NCBI GenBank assembly: GCA_943736015.1
Contig: OX031059.1
Span: 54,199,159 to 54,263,158 of the forward strand
Direction: 5' to 3'
Source of the DNA: Tridacna crocea
Lineage: Eukaryota; Mollusca; Bivalvia; Cardiida; Cardiidae
Length of the DNA: 64,000 nt
The position numbers were made by a program, and so were the translations under genes. Positions 1-9,700 of this stretch are shown piece by piece. The notes under the pieces were generated by a model. It saw nothing but the letters and a program-made list of their open reading frames with translations, was not told where the DNA came from and searched no databases. The first letter of the stretch is position 1, and each line of letters begins with the position of its first letter.

Positions 1-413
1 AACCTTTTGGGAAAAGGAGAATATGCCGGTAACCAGCATTCAAAATCTTTCGACAACACCCCTTCCAAGCACGGATCCAGATATCTTTCTCAGGGGGGGT
101 CCCACCGAAAACACACTCGTCTTATTATATGATACTTTGGTTTCCGGATTTCAGTGGATGTAAGCCGTTTACAAGAAAAGTTAACGTTTCCAGTTCTAAC
201 CATGAGGAAGTCTCCACATTTAGAACCTTTCTTTTTTAAAGTTATGGCTGTATTTTACATAAATGCTGTGCAATATTAAACCAGTACCATTTCACGAATC
301 CGGCAACCGCATTTTTGCCAAAATTCCAGGAGTGTCCGGACCCCCAGTTCCCCCCTCTGGAGCCGCCCATGCCTTCGTTGGGTCGTTAAAAGGTAGGATT
401 GTGTGGTAAAGAG
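1..413. other. Non-coding, degenerate TFB fragments at both ends
   Basis: No gene is visible. Bases 1-44 are the left half of a TFB hairpin (AAAAGGAGAATATGCCGG then TAACCAGCATT) cut by the window edge. Bases 386-413 match a TFB right end (GGATTGTGTGGTAAAGAG). The stretch between shows no recognised repeat or reading frame of interest. Confidence 0.5.
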
Positions 414-620
414 TTAAGCCAATACCAGCTTTTAACAACCATATGGAAGAAGCATTTTGAAAACCAGATGGGAAAAGGAGAAATGCTGTTAAACAGCATT
501 TTCTCCTTTTCTCACAATGTTTTCTATAGGCAACAGAAATCATCATTTGGTATGATGTGTTGTCTGCAAATGCTTCGAATGTGGTCCATTTAAAAACTTT
601 GTTGTTTGGTAAAGAACTAA
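414..620 (-). mobile_element. TFB-A element (-), diverged
   Basis: The short arm comes first (ACCAGCTTTTAACAACC), then an imperfect hairpin near 470-520, then a long arm ending TTGTTTGGTAAAGAACTAA. The hairpin loop region has lost symmetry (GCTGTTAAACAGC), so this is an old copy. Confidence 0.7.
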
Positions 621-683
621 GCTGATTTGCTGTTAGTTTGTTCGATTGAACTTTAATCTTAGTAAGTTACGGGTTGTGATTTT

Positions 684-868
684 AACCCTTGACCAAACAA
701 CAGACAATATTTGACACATCCAACTTTGCCGATGACATATTTGTCACTGACAGGTATGAAAACATTGTGGGTTAAGGAAAAATTGTTGGTTACTATAATC
801 TTTTCAAAATGTTTCTTTCACATGGTCGTTTTAAAGTCGGGCTCGTTTGGTAAAAAAAAATGATTGGT
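684..868 (+). mobile_element. TFB-A element (+), badly decayed
   Basis: Starts TTAACCCTTGACCAAACAAC and ends near GTTTGGTAAAAAAAAATG. The right half of the hairpin has decayed to ATAATCTTTTC, so it no longer folds well. Confidence 0.55.
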
Positions 869-935
869 TGGTTATTGTCCAAAATATGCATCCATTTGCA
901 TCTATTGATTTAAAAGAATATGGTATACCTGTGTA

Positions 936-1334
936 TCAAAAAGTCTTTTTCTCATCCTCTAGCTTTTCTCTTGCTGTACTTCCGTCTTCACCAGTTTTCT
1001 GTCTTTTCCTGTAAGACTGAGGCTGAACCATTTTGAGTGATCTGAATTTCGGTCTTGCAGTGTCAGGTCTGTTGTTATACGTGTAAATTACTTTCTCCCA
1101 ATCTTGCGACCATGGAAAGATTGTAGGACAAGAGTCATCATATGTCTTGCGTCCATTAACAAAGTGGAGACTGCACACGCTGGTCCATTGAGACTCCGTT
1201 CGCAAGTTTTCCTTCCGAATCAGCCTTATCCAAGTCTGTCTTTTACGCGTTCCTTTCTTGGGAAGCCGATAAAAAGGTAGGTTACCTTTAGATTCGGCAG
1301 TACACAAAGGAACACAATAATTTACTCGAGGCAT
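936..1334 (-). CDS. THAP-domain protein (N-terminal exon or truncated gene)
   Basis: The 132-residue minus-strand ORF opens with a THAP zinc-coordinating domain (about residues 5-75). Visible signature: C7-x3-C11, the conserved LPK turn with P25, W35, C54-x2-H57 followed by F58, and the closing CPTIF (69-73) in place of the usual AVPTIF. THAP domains bind DNA through this C2CH zinc module and occur in transcription regulators, apoptosis factors and P-element-type transposases. The remaining 57 residues are basic and hydrophilic (an RKRQK stretch). The stop follows a KKTF terminus; a possible donor CAG|GTATAC lies just beyond it at about 927, and weaker donors lie inside the ORF, so this may be a first exon continuing left out of the window. 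The start was chosen because M1 precedes the first zinc cysteine by six residues, as usual for THAP proteins. Whether it is a host gene or transposon-derived cannot be decided here. Confidence 0.8.
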   Translation of the reverse strand: MPRVNYCVPLCTAESKGNLPFYRLPKKGTRKRQTWIRLIRKENLRTESQWTSVCSLHFVNGRKTYDDSCPTIFPWSQDWEKVIYTYNNRPDTARPKFRSLKMVQPQSYRKRQKTGEDGSTAREKLEDEKKTF

Positions 1335-1372
1335 TGTGAAAATGCAGCGCGACTGATATTTGTTTACCAGAG

Positions 1373-1380
1373 TGACGTCA
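1373..1380. promoter_or_regulatory. CRE-like palindrome TGACGTCA
   Basis: A perfect cAMP-response-element palindrome lies about 40 bp upstream of the THAP start codon (gene on the minus strand). Binding by CREB/ATF proteins is known for this motif; use here is inferred from position only. Confidence 0.45.
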
Positions 1381-1410
1381 TAGGGGTAGAGGTCTGATTG
1401 GTCGATTAAT

Positions 1411-1728
1411 ACGTGGGCACGTAATAGTTATTACGTGCGCACGTATTAGTTAATACGTGCGCACGTATTAGCTACTGCGTGCGCACGTATTAGTTAATAC
1501 GTGCGCACGTATTAGCTAATACGTGCGCACGCAATAGTATTACGTGCGCACGTATTAACTAATACGTTCGCACGTATTAGCTACTGCGTGCGCACGTACT
1601 AGCTACTGCGTGCGCACGTATTAGTTAATACGTGCGCACGTATTAGCTAATACATGCGCACGCAATAGTATTACGTGCGCACGTATTAGTTATTACGTGG
1701 GCACGTATTAACTACTGCGTGCGCACGC
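1411..1728. repeat. 22-bp palindromic tandem array, 15 cores
   Basis: Fifteen copies of a 12-bp self-complementary core, ACGTGCGCACGT or a one- or two-base variant, start at 1411, 1433, 1455, 1477, 1499, 1521, 1542, 1564, 1586, 1608, 1630, 1652, 1673, 1695 and 1717. Spacers are 9-10 bp, AT-rich and themselves near-palindromic (ATTAGCTAAT, ATTAGTTAAT). Spacing is 22 bp except for two 21-bp steps, about two helical turns, so all cores face one side of the helix. Each core holds the bHLH-PAS half-site (A/G)CGTG on both strands and several CpGs. It starts 77 bp upstream of the THAP start codon. Confidence 0.95.
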
Positions 1729-1730
1729 AG

Positions 1731-1740
1731 TATAAAATAT
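1731..1740 (+). promoter_or_regulatory. TATA-like box beside the palindromic array
   Basis: TATAAAATAT follows the last array core by two bases on the plus strand, pointing away from the THAP ORF. No plus-strand ORF of note follows closely, so promoter function is only a possibility. Confidence 0.2.
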
Positions 1741-1918
1741 ATCTTCCATGTCACTTTTGTGCCACCGTAGTTTAGTGATGGGTTAATACGTCTTATACAA
1801 AAGCTTAGTCACTTCAGTAGTAAAGATATTCAAGTCAAATTCTTTTCGTATTTAACCCCCCCCCCCCTTTTTTATATCGTTTCCTCGTTACTTTCGACGT
1901 TTGGTCTCGAGCATAGAT

Positions 1919-2310
1919 CTTCGCAAGCCAAGGTTGACGATTCACTACGCTACTCTACCCTTGGCGGATCGAGCTTGATTTTTACATTCACCCGATACGC
2001 ATTTTCATTGGATGCAGCCAATTCTAGCTGCAACGAATGAAATCACTCGTAGCATTTCATCTTTGATAAAAATAGAACAAGGTTGCTACCTTTCGAATAG
2101 AAGGTAGAACATCGAAACCCACGTGGATGTCTGCTTATCGCTTCATGCGTAAGCGGTTTGTAAAACGATATTTCATTTGCTTTTAGAAATATGATGTAAA
2201 GGGGGGGTAATAACCAGCATCCAGTAGAGGGCGCATCACAGGAACCTCGAAATCGGGCTCAATCAGCCAAGGTAAGATCCACATAGTGGTCATAAACTTG
2301 GCTCGCGAAG
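1919..2310. mobile_element. E390 non-autonomous element, copy 1
   Basis: About 390 bp with terminal inverted repeats CTTCGCAAGCCAAGG at the left and the complement of CTTCGCGAGCCAAG at the right. Two further copies lie at 56402-56779 and 62626-63020, all in the same orientation. No coding capacity is apparent. A 12-C run (1856-1867) lies just upstream. Confidence 0.8.
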
Positions 2311-3724
2311 GTGGGTTTCGAGCAAAATGAGCAACGTTAACCCTTAGAACTCCACATAAGCCCGACAGACACATTCAGTCTACAGATGAGACCTAAATAA
2401 TCGCACTTTAATGATTGATTTTGTATATGGTGTTTAAGCTGGGCTGACAGTGTAGATCAAAGATCAGACTGCACGTTTTGTGCAGTCTGATCGTGATCTA
2501 CATTGGCCGAAAAACCGACTGTAGTTGTGAAGAGATGAAAGGAGTTTAAGGATCAATTAAGACATGTTTCACTAGTACCAAACACAAAGCACAACTTTTG
2601 TCCTTGCAAACGATGTAGATCAAGCTCACACAGCGTTCCTCAGACATCGTATATCAAAATCCGGTGATTTACTGCACAGAACGTGAAATCTGAACTATGA
2701 CTTTGTCCGATGTTTTTCGTGAAATAGCCTGATTAAAACTTCATAGAAATTAAGCTGATCTGGTTTGTCTCTGATTAAGGTAGCGGATTTCATTTGTTTC
2801 GTGCTTCTTTAAGTGTGGAGTGGAGGAACCATCATTTTAACCCTTAACTGACGAGTCCGCTTTTTCATCATTCTAGGAAAGGTTGTATTGAAAATATGTT
2901 GGGAAAAAAAGAAAATGTGTCAAAGCAATCTTTTTCTCTATTAAATAACCATTGTGTCTTACTCTTTCAATTACACTGAATTATACTTTCATTACAACCG
3001 GCAGTTTCAACTATGGTTTGCATATGCTTTCAAAACTGACAATCATGTCCAACTTTTAAGCCTCCCATGAAAATTGAGCGCAAAGTCCCTTTTTTTTTTG
3101 GGGGGGGGGCTTTGTTAAGGGTGAATATGGGATTTAGTGCAAAAGGGGTTAGAGTGGGGATGGGGGAATGCTCGGCTCTCGTACAGGTGGTAGCGGTATT
3201 CAACTGGATGCTTTATTTTAGAGTACGAGACATTGCGATTTATAGTTAAAAAGAATTGACCTATTTACCAGTGCAATCAGACTACACCAAAAGTCTGTTA
3301 TAAATATGTAACCTGTTATTTACGCTAAAAGCAAATAACATAGATCACTAATTTAACTGTAAAAGAACGGAAAGAACATTATTTAAAATACTTTATAGAC
3401 ATACTCGTAGGACCATAGAAACCATTTTGTCCTGTAAATTTAAACTAAATACTTGTATTCAGCTGAATGTCAGTTAACCAGTAGGCCCCTACATTTGTTT
3501 CAAACTCGCCTGAAATGTAGCTCCGCAAACAAGCTCCACTTTTTAATGTTCTTTATAATCTTATATGCATATCGGAATTTTATAGAATCGTTACTTTAAA
3601 CTGTAGGGTTGTCGTTACATACTGATGCACTGAAAGGTCCGATTTGAATTACTTATAAATTGTTGGTGTCTGACCTTTACCTGTTTAGTAATATACCTGT
3701 GAGAGCCATTTACCTGAAAACAAA
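2311..3724. other. Intergenic region upstream of the 14-exon gene
   Basis: Apart from the P56 palindrome at 2450-2504 and a T-run/G-run junction at 3091-3110, no repeat family or gene was recognised. It should hold the promoter of the gene starting at 3725, but no clear TATA box or initiator stands out. Confidence 0.5.
2450..2504. repeat. P56 palindrome copy
   Basis: GTGTAGATCAAAGATCAGAC, a GCAC/GTGC centre, then the complement ending GATCTACA. First of nine copies of a roughly 56-bp inverted repeat scattered in the window. Confidence 0.85.
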
Positions 3725-3785
3725 ATGGCGTTTCGAAATATTTTTATATGTATTTGGGTAGCTATATGTACCATACAGGTAGTCG
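3725..3785 (+). CDS. Exon 1: signal peptide
   Basis: ATG in a good context (A at -3, G at +4) opens a hydrophobic leader, MAFRNIFICIWVAICTIQVV, likely cleaved just after it. The donor is G|GTAAGT at 3786, leaving phase 1. An earlier GT (CAG|GTAGTC) would also be possible, but only the GTAAGT donor keeps the frame with exon 2. Confidence 0.8.
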
Positions 3786-6700
3786 GTAAGTCATATTATA
3801 GCTTTTGATCTGATTTGATATTGATCAGCTTTTTCCTAGCCTGATCTTAAATCTCCTAAGTGCAGGTACAAATGATTAACTTGATTGGAATTTCTGATTT
3901 CCGGGTACGGTTTTTTCGTCCGCCGTCAGTTGATTATTTGAAACTTCCTAAAATTCAATGGGAATGCTGACATAACATACGAGATATATTTTATTAAGGA
4001 GTAGGCAAGTGATAAGAACTTGTATCTAGGGTCTGCAGAGCAGTTGATGACAAACAGCTTTTTATTTGGTTTTGAGAAAGTTCTACTTCAAGTACTTGTA
4101 GTTGGTCTACTGAACAAGTTCAGCAAGTCATTGTTCCTATCTGCAGCAGATTTCAAAATTTTGATGTAAAACAAGCAGTGTCATTGAAATGACATCCCCC
4201 TCTGAAAAATTTACTTGACTCAGTAACTTAAATTCATTCCCAGTCGGCCATTTTTCATCGCATCCAAAAAGAAAAATGTGTCTCGGGGGAATGGGTTATT
4301 CCATATATAAAGTTTCACGAAATTCTGGCCAGTGCTGTTGGAGACATTCTCTTGGAGACATTCTCTTGGATGGCCACATGGACGGATAGACAATGCTAAA
4401 GTGTAGATGGAGGATAATAGAAAGGATGTTTACAGAAATTAACAGTAGATCTATATAATTCCTAGGCCAGGCATGCATATTAACCCTTTACTCCATAGAT
4501 ACTCATTTCTGCGCATTGCTTGTAGGAGCCTTAGGAAAACATTGTCGCAAAAGGTGAAATTGCTCGTAACGAGCAATTTCACCTTTTGCCACAATGTTTT
4601 CTATGCTATCAAAAGGCGTCAGATACACATAAGAAACAGCTTCATCCCTGCTGTTATTTAGGGTCAATTAGAGATACCATAGAAATGCTTTATGGGGTAA
4701 AGGGTTAAAACTTTGGCATAATTCAGGCAAACACCAGTAGTGCAAATAAGTGGCATTGTTTTATGAGTGAAAAGAATTAATGAAATTTTCAGCTTCATTC
4801 CATTGATGAATGTTGTATATAGTGTATATGGAATCAATCTGTCAAAAAAAAAAATTTTGTCATGCGTATTAACTTTGAATTTAGTAATATCGTAGGGGAA
4901 CATTTACTTGTATTATGCTGAAACTTTGACATAGAGAACTTAGTAAATTCAAATGATTCTTGAACATTTTCAGTCAATTCAGAGAGGTATTTAACCCTTT
5001 ACCAAACAGATAGAATTTTAGACTAGTCCAAATCGAAAGCACTTGTAAACAACAAAATAAATATAACTCAAAAATTGAAATTTATTTCCAGCAGGGTAGA
5101 AAACATTGTGGGAAAAGGAGAAAATGCTGGTTACCAGCATTTTCTCCTTTTGCCACAATGTTTTCTAAAGGCTCCAATCTCAGGATTGTAAAAACCAGGA
5201 ATTATTTTGAAAAAGGATTTAGCTAACATAGTTTTAGTAAATGATAATGATACTGTGTAGAGAAACCAGGGCCCGTATTCACCAACCATTCTCAAGAACG
5301 TTCTTGGTCTTATTCTTCAAGATTTCCTGACTGTGAAAGTAACAGAACGTCTGATTGGCTAAACCATCCGGTTTAGCCAATCAGACGTTCTGTTACTTTC
5401 ACATTGGCAAAATTCTGAAGAATAAGCCTAAGAATATTCTCAAGAATGGTTGGTGAATACGGGCCCAGGTGTAGGATCAAGGATACAAAGAGCTACTTTT
5501 CAATTGTTCCAGATTCGCAGGGACGTGATCGCTGCAATTTTCCAATTTACACAAGAGGAGAATGGTTCTACATGGATGATGGCAAGAGTTTACAAGTTTT
5601 GGTCACGCCAGATAGATGGGGAGAGAATCTTGTTTGTAATCAAGTATACAACCATTTCAAACCTGTCCCAGGGACAGTGGGAGCAAACCACACCTTTCTG
5701 CTGTCTAGCACGTAAGATAATACCGCATAAATTATACTTTGATGATAATAAAACAGTCTTTAGCCTGCTTTTTTTTCTTCATGGTGCCAGGGATTTTGAT
5801 GACAGGCTTGGAGTTTGAGTTGTTAGATTTTTTAGCTGGTTTCATTCTCTAAACTACTGTTTCCCTTCTAAATTCAGTATGAGCATATCGAGGGGTCAAC
5901 GCAAAACTATTCTAACTCAATTTTTGTCAAAAATTGTTTTTTTGCATTTATTGGATTGAAATGGTACAATACACGTTATGTTAAAATATTGCACTAATAC
6001 TCCAAGTAGTTTTGGAGATATTCAATTTTTTAAAAGATATTCTATCTCCAAATCGGAATACTCTTGGTGCAAAACTATTCTAACTCAAGTTAGCATAGTT
6101 TTGCTCTAAAATCCAGCATGAAAATTTCAAATTCAAAGTGCAAGACTATTCTATCTTAATTCTTACATCTTAAATCTTGCTTCTGATTTCCTAATACTTT
6201 TCTTAAACTGTGTAGCTATTCTATCTGACATTTATCTAAGCCTTTAGTGTGAAAGATTTAATAAATTTAATGGAGAAAAGTTGTACACTTAGATACTCTT
6301 TGCTTTGACTTAAACTTATCTAACAAGTGGCCATTTTGCATTACTATAAGATTGATTTTATGATCAACATTAGGTAAAGATCCTGTACTAGATGTATTTG
6401 ACTCCTTTTTATTCATCTTGCTAATCAACTCACCATACCATCAATGTTAAATGTTACACCAGTAATTTCAACATAAACTTTAGGCACTGAACAAGATTCT
6501 TTGCTGTTTGGTCTTGCTTTCTGTAATCCTGATACATCCTATATCAAAGATCATTGCAGTCACCTGTATGCTGCCTTTGATTATTATGTTTATTTGAAGT
6601 CTCATTTATTAAAAAATGGGCCTTGAACATCACTTAGATGCGTGGAAAACTACAAAATCTTAGGTTGTCAAAATGTGGCACAAGCAATGGAAAGATGGAT

Positions 6701-9700
6701 ATGTGGGCCACTCTCTTATTTGGTCATAAAGGAATCAGTTTGTGAGTACATTGTCTCGGATCAAACTTTCTGCATGTGCAGACTAAATAGTCTTAATCTT
6801 AGTCTTTGTATTTTCACACCATGCTGTAATTTCATAATTAAGTATATGAGCAGTCATTGATTCTGTTCTGCAGCTAGTATGTTTAATGATGTCTAACTAT
6901 ATTTATTAAACTGATGCCACTGAAATCCCTGTATACATTTATTTCCACCTGAAATGTTTATTTAAAACCTTTGAGACATTCGATTTGATGGTCACTATAG
7001 ATTGAAAGAATTTGCTTATAATTATATGAATATGAAAACACAGAAATATTCTCAAGAAAATCATCAAAGAAATACTAATATCTGCTTTATCCACTTTCTG
7101 GTATATCTTACAAATATAATAAGTCTTAAAAATGTTATAGCCAAAGTTACTTGAAATGGTTAAATTTGATGCCAGTCACATATATTTCAAATAATATATA
7201 CATGACCTTTGTGGCTGAATTTAGAATCTCTAATAGTGCAGAACAACTCAAAAGGTCTATGAGGACCAAAGCTTATCACTGTTTAAGCTTCCTGTATTCT
7301 CTTTTATTACAAAATATAATTTTTAAAAGAAAGTTAAAGTATTCAATATGGACAGGTACTTTTCAGTCCTTTCCATCAGACTATGTTTGAAAAAGCAATC
7401 ACCAAAAAATTACTTAGGTGAAACTTGTATCTAAAATGATGTAAATTTGTACAAAAGAAACTTGGCAGACTGACTAGCACATTTTGGGCTAAATCAGCAC
7501 TGGCATCCTTTTTAGATACTAATATAGAAAAATTCAGTAAGGTAGAAAACCTGGATGGTAATGCATCAATTAGCTGAGTTTACAGGAGCTAATTTGTAAC
7601 TAGAGCTATTTTCAAAAAGCATGGGCAGCATTTCAATCTGTTGTTTCATGATGATGGTATCTATAGGTTTCAAAAACTCAGCCTAAGCATAGTCGACTGC
7701 TGAAGATGGCCCCATTATAATTAGTTAAACATGTGATCACCAAAAGGCGGAGGCTGGAAGGTGCTCATTTTTTACCTAATTAATGGGACACAGTTTGAGC
7801 AATTTTGAACATCTGACATTTGACAATGATACATACACATATTACACTATAAGTCTGGACTTTATGATTCCATGAAAAGAAACGAGGCTACAGCAAATCT
7901 AGAACATAGGACTCTCATGTTAGGACTGTTCTTGAATTACCATACATCGTACTTGTGACTGAAAGCATTTGCAGATGACCAATTAATTATGGTTCTCTTG
8001 ATGGGATATGTCTGTAAAAGGCTGGGATACTGTATTGGAAAAGTAGATGATTGTTCTAAAGGGTACTAAATTATGAAAATGTTTGGTAAAGGACTACTCC
8101 AGACATGCTACATACTGCTACATATATGTATCAAAGCTGTAGGTCTGGTGGTTAGGGACAAGGTACCCAAGTTTTTAAGTACTGAACTCTATCTTAAACA
8201 ACTGAATCCAGGACCAGGCCATCCCTGGAATTATTTTGGACAATATGAATTGAGGACTGTAAAATGATATTACAGGACTTATGTGAACTATCTAGGCTTC
8301 TTGGTTTCAGCAAAGTGTTAGAATAACTTTCGCCAAAAAGAACACTATTCAAAATGTGTAGCTCTCCCCATGGACACACTTTGGACAAAACTCAAATAAT
8401 ACTATATGATAATACTAGTATTAAAAATATAAACACAAAAACCAGTTCAATATTTTTTATGGTTTCAGAAAAGAAAATAATTTATAAACTCTTTCTAAAA
8501 CATATGATCATAGGGCAGGGCCATGTCTACCCCCCAAAGACTCACTTTGAGCTGTGTAGGGTACCACAAGCATTTGCAATATACAAAACATTGAAATCTA
8601 GGCTTTCTGGTTCAAGACAAGGGCATCTTTAAATTTCTCTTTGTGTGTCTATAATTTATCCCCTCCCTTACTTAAAAAAAAAAGATCAATTTAAATCTGA
8701 TTCTGATCATTTGAGCAAGCTTTATACTATCACTGGTGCTGTTGATGTTGATCATGTTCAGGTGGCACTGGCCAGACTTTTTTAGAAATCTATTGCTCCA
8801 AAATGTAAGGGAGATAATGGAATTTGATTCCTGATCTTTGAAAATAATGACAAACAACTAACTTTGGGTGATATTGAAGTTTGAGCAGTTTTTATGTTAC
8901 ACTTGAGACCGTAATCATCTTGTTATGAGAATGTTTCCGATTTCTGAAATCTTTAAAAGGAAAGAACAAAAAGCCACCATGTTAAATTCTCACAATGTGG
9001 ATACAGAAAAGCAAAAGGAAGAGCTCAGAACATTCTGTATAAATCATAAAGATTTGAATAATATTGTTTTACAGTATAACAATTATATAGCCCTGTCTAA
9101 AACATTCACCTTGTGCAGAGTCTCAGAATGATCTCATCTGTTGTGAATCCAAAAAAGCAATTTAAAACAACTTTCTGATAACCAGCAACCTATTATTAGT
9201 GGGAAATATAATGATTTAATATCCATCTGCAAAAAAGGTCATTCAAAGAGTCCACCAAGGTCGGTATTCACCAATCATTCTTCAGAACGTTCTAAGACTT
9301 ATTCTTCAGAATTTCATCAATGTGAAAGTAACAGAACTTCTGATCTGGCTTAGCCAATCAGAAGTTCTGTTTCTTTCACGGTCAGTAAATCTTGATGAAT
9401 AAGACTAAGAAGGTTCTTAAGAATGGTTGGTGAATACTGACCCTGGTATTTCATTTTCTTTCATATCAGTAAGATGACTATGGGACAATTTGACAATACA
9501 GGTGGAGCATCTTTTACTGCTCACAATTATACATATAAGATTTACCAAGTTTGGCTATAAAACAAAGAATTTAATCCTTGTGTCATCTGTGTATCATAAT
9601 AGGTAACAATCATGGGAGGTGATCATGATTCCAAAATCTCACTGGCTGAGTGGAAGATATCAACTTTTGTATCAAAAGTACATGTACATAATATTTTAAG

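Noticed and set aside
1411-1728. CRISPR-like array
   Set aside because: Regular spacing, but the units are 22 bp with 9-10 bp near-identical AT spacers; no unique spacers exist and the genome is eukaryotic.
5450-5818. 122-codon open frame overlapping exon 2
   Set aside because: Exon 2 in the other frame carries the cysteine and G-x-W pattern, joins exons 1 and 3 in phase and has proper splice sites; the longer frame has none of these.
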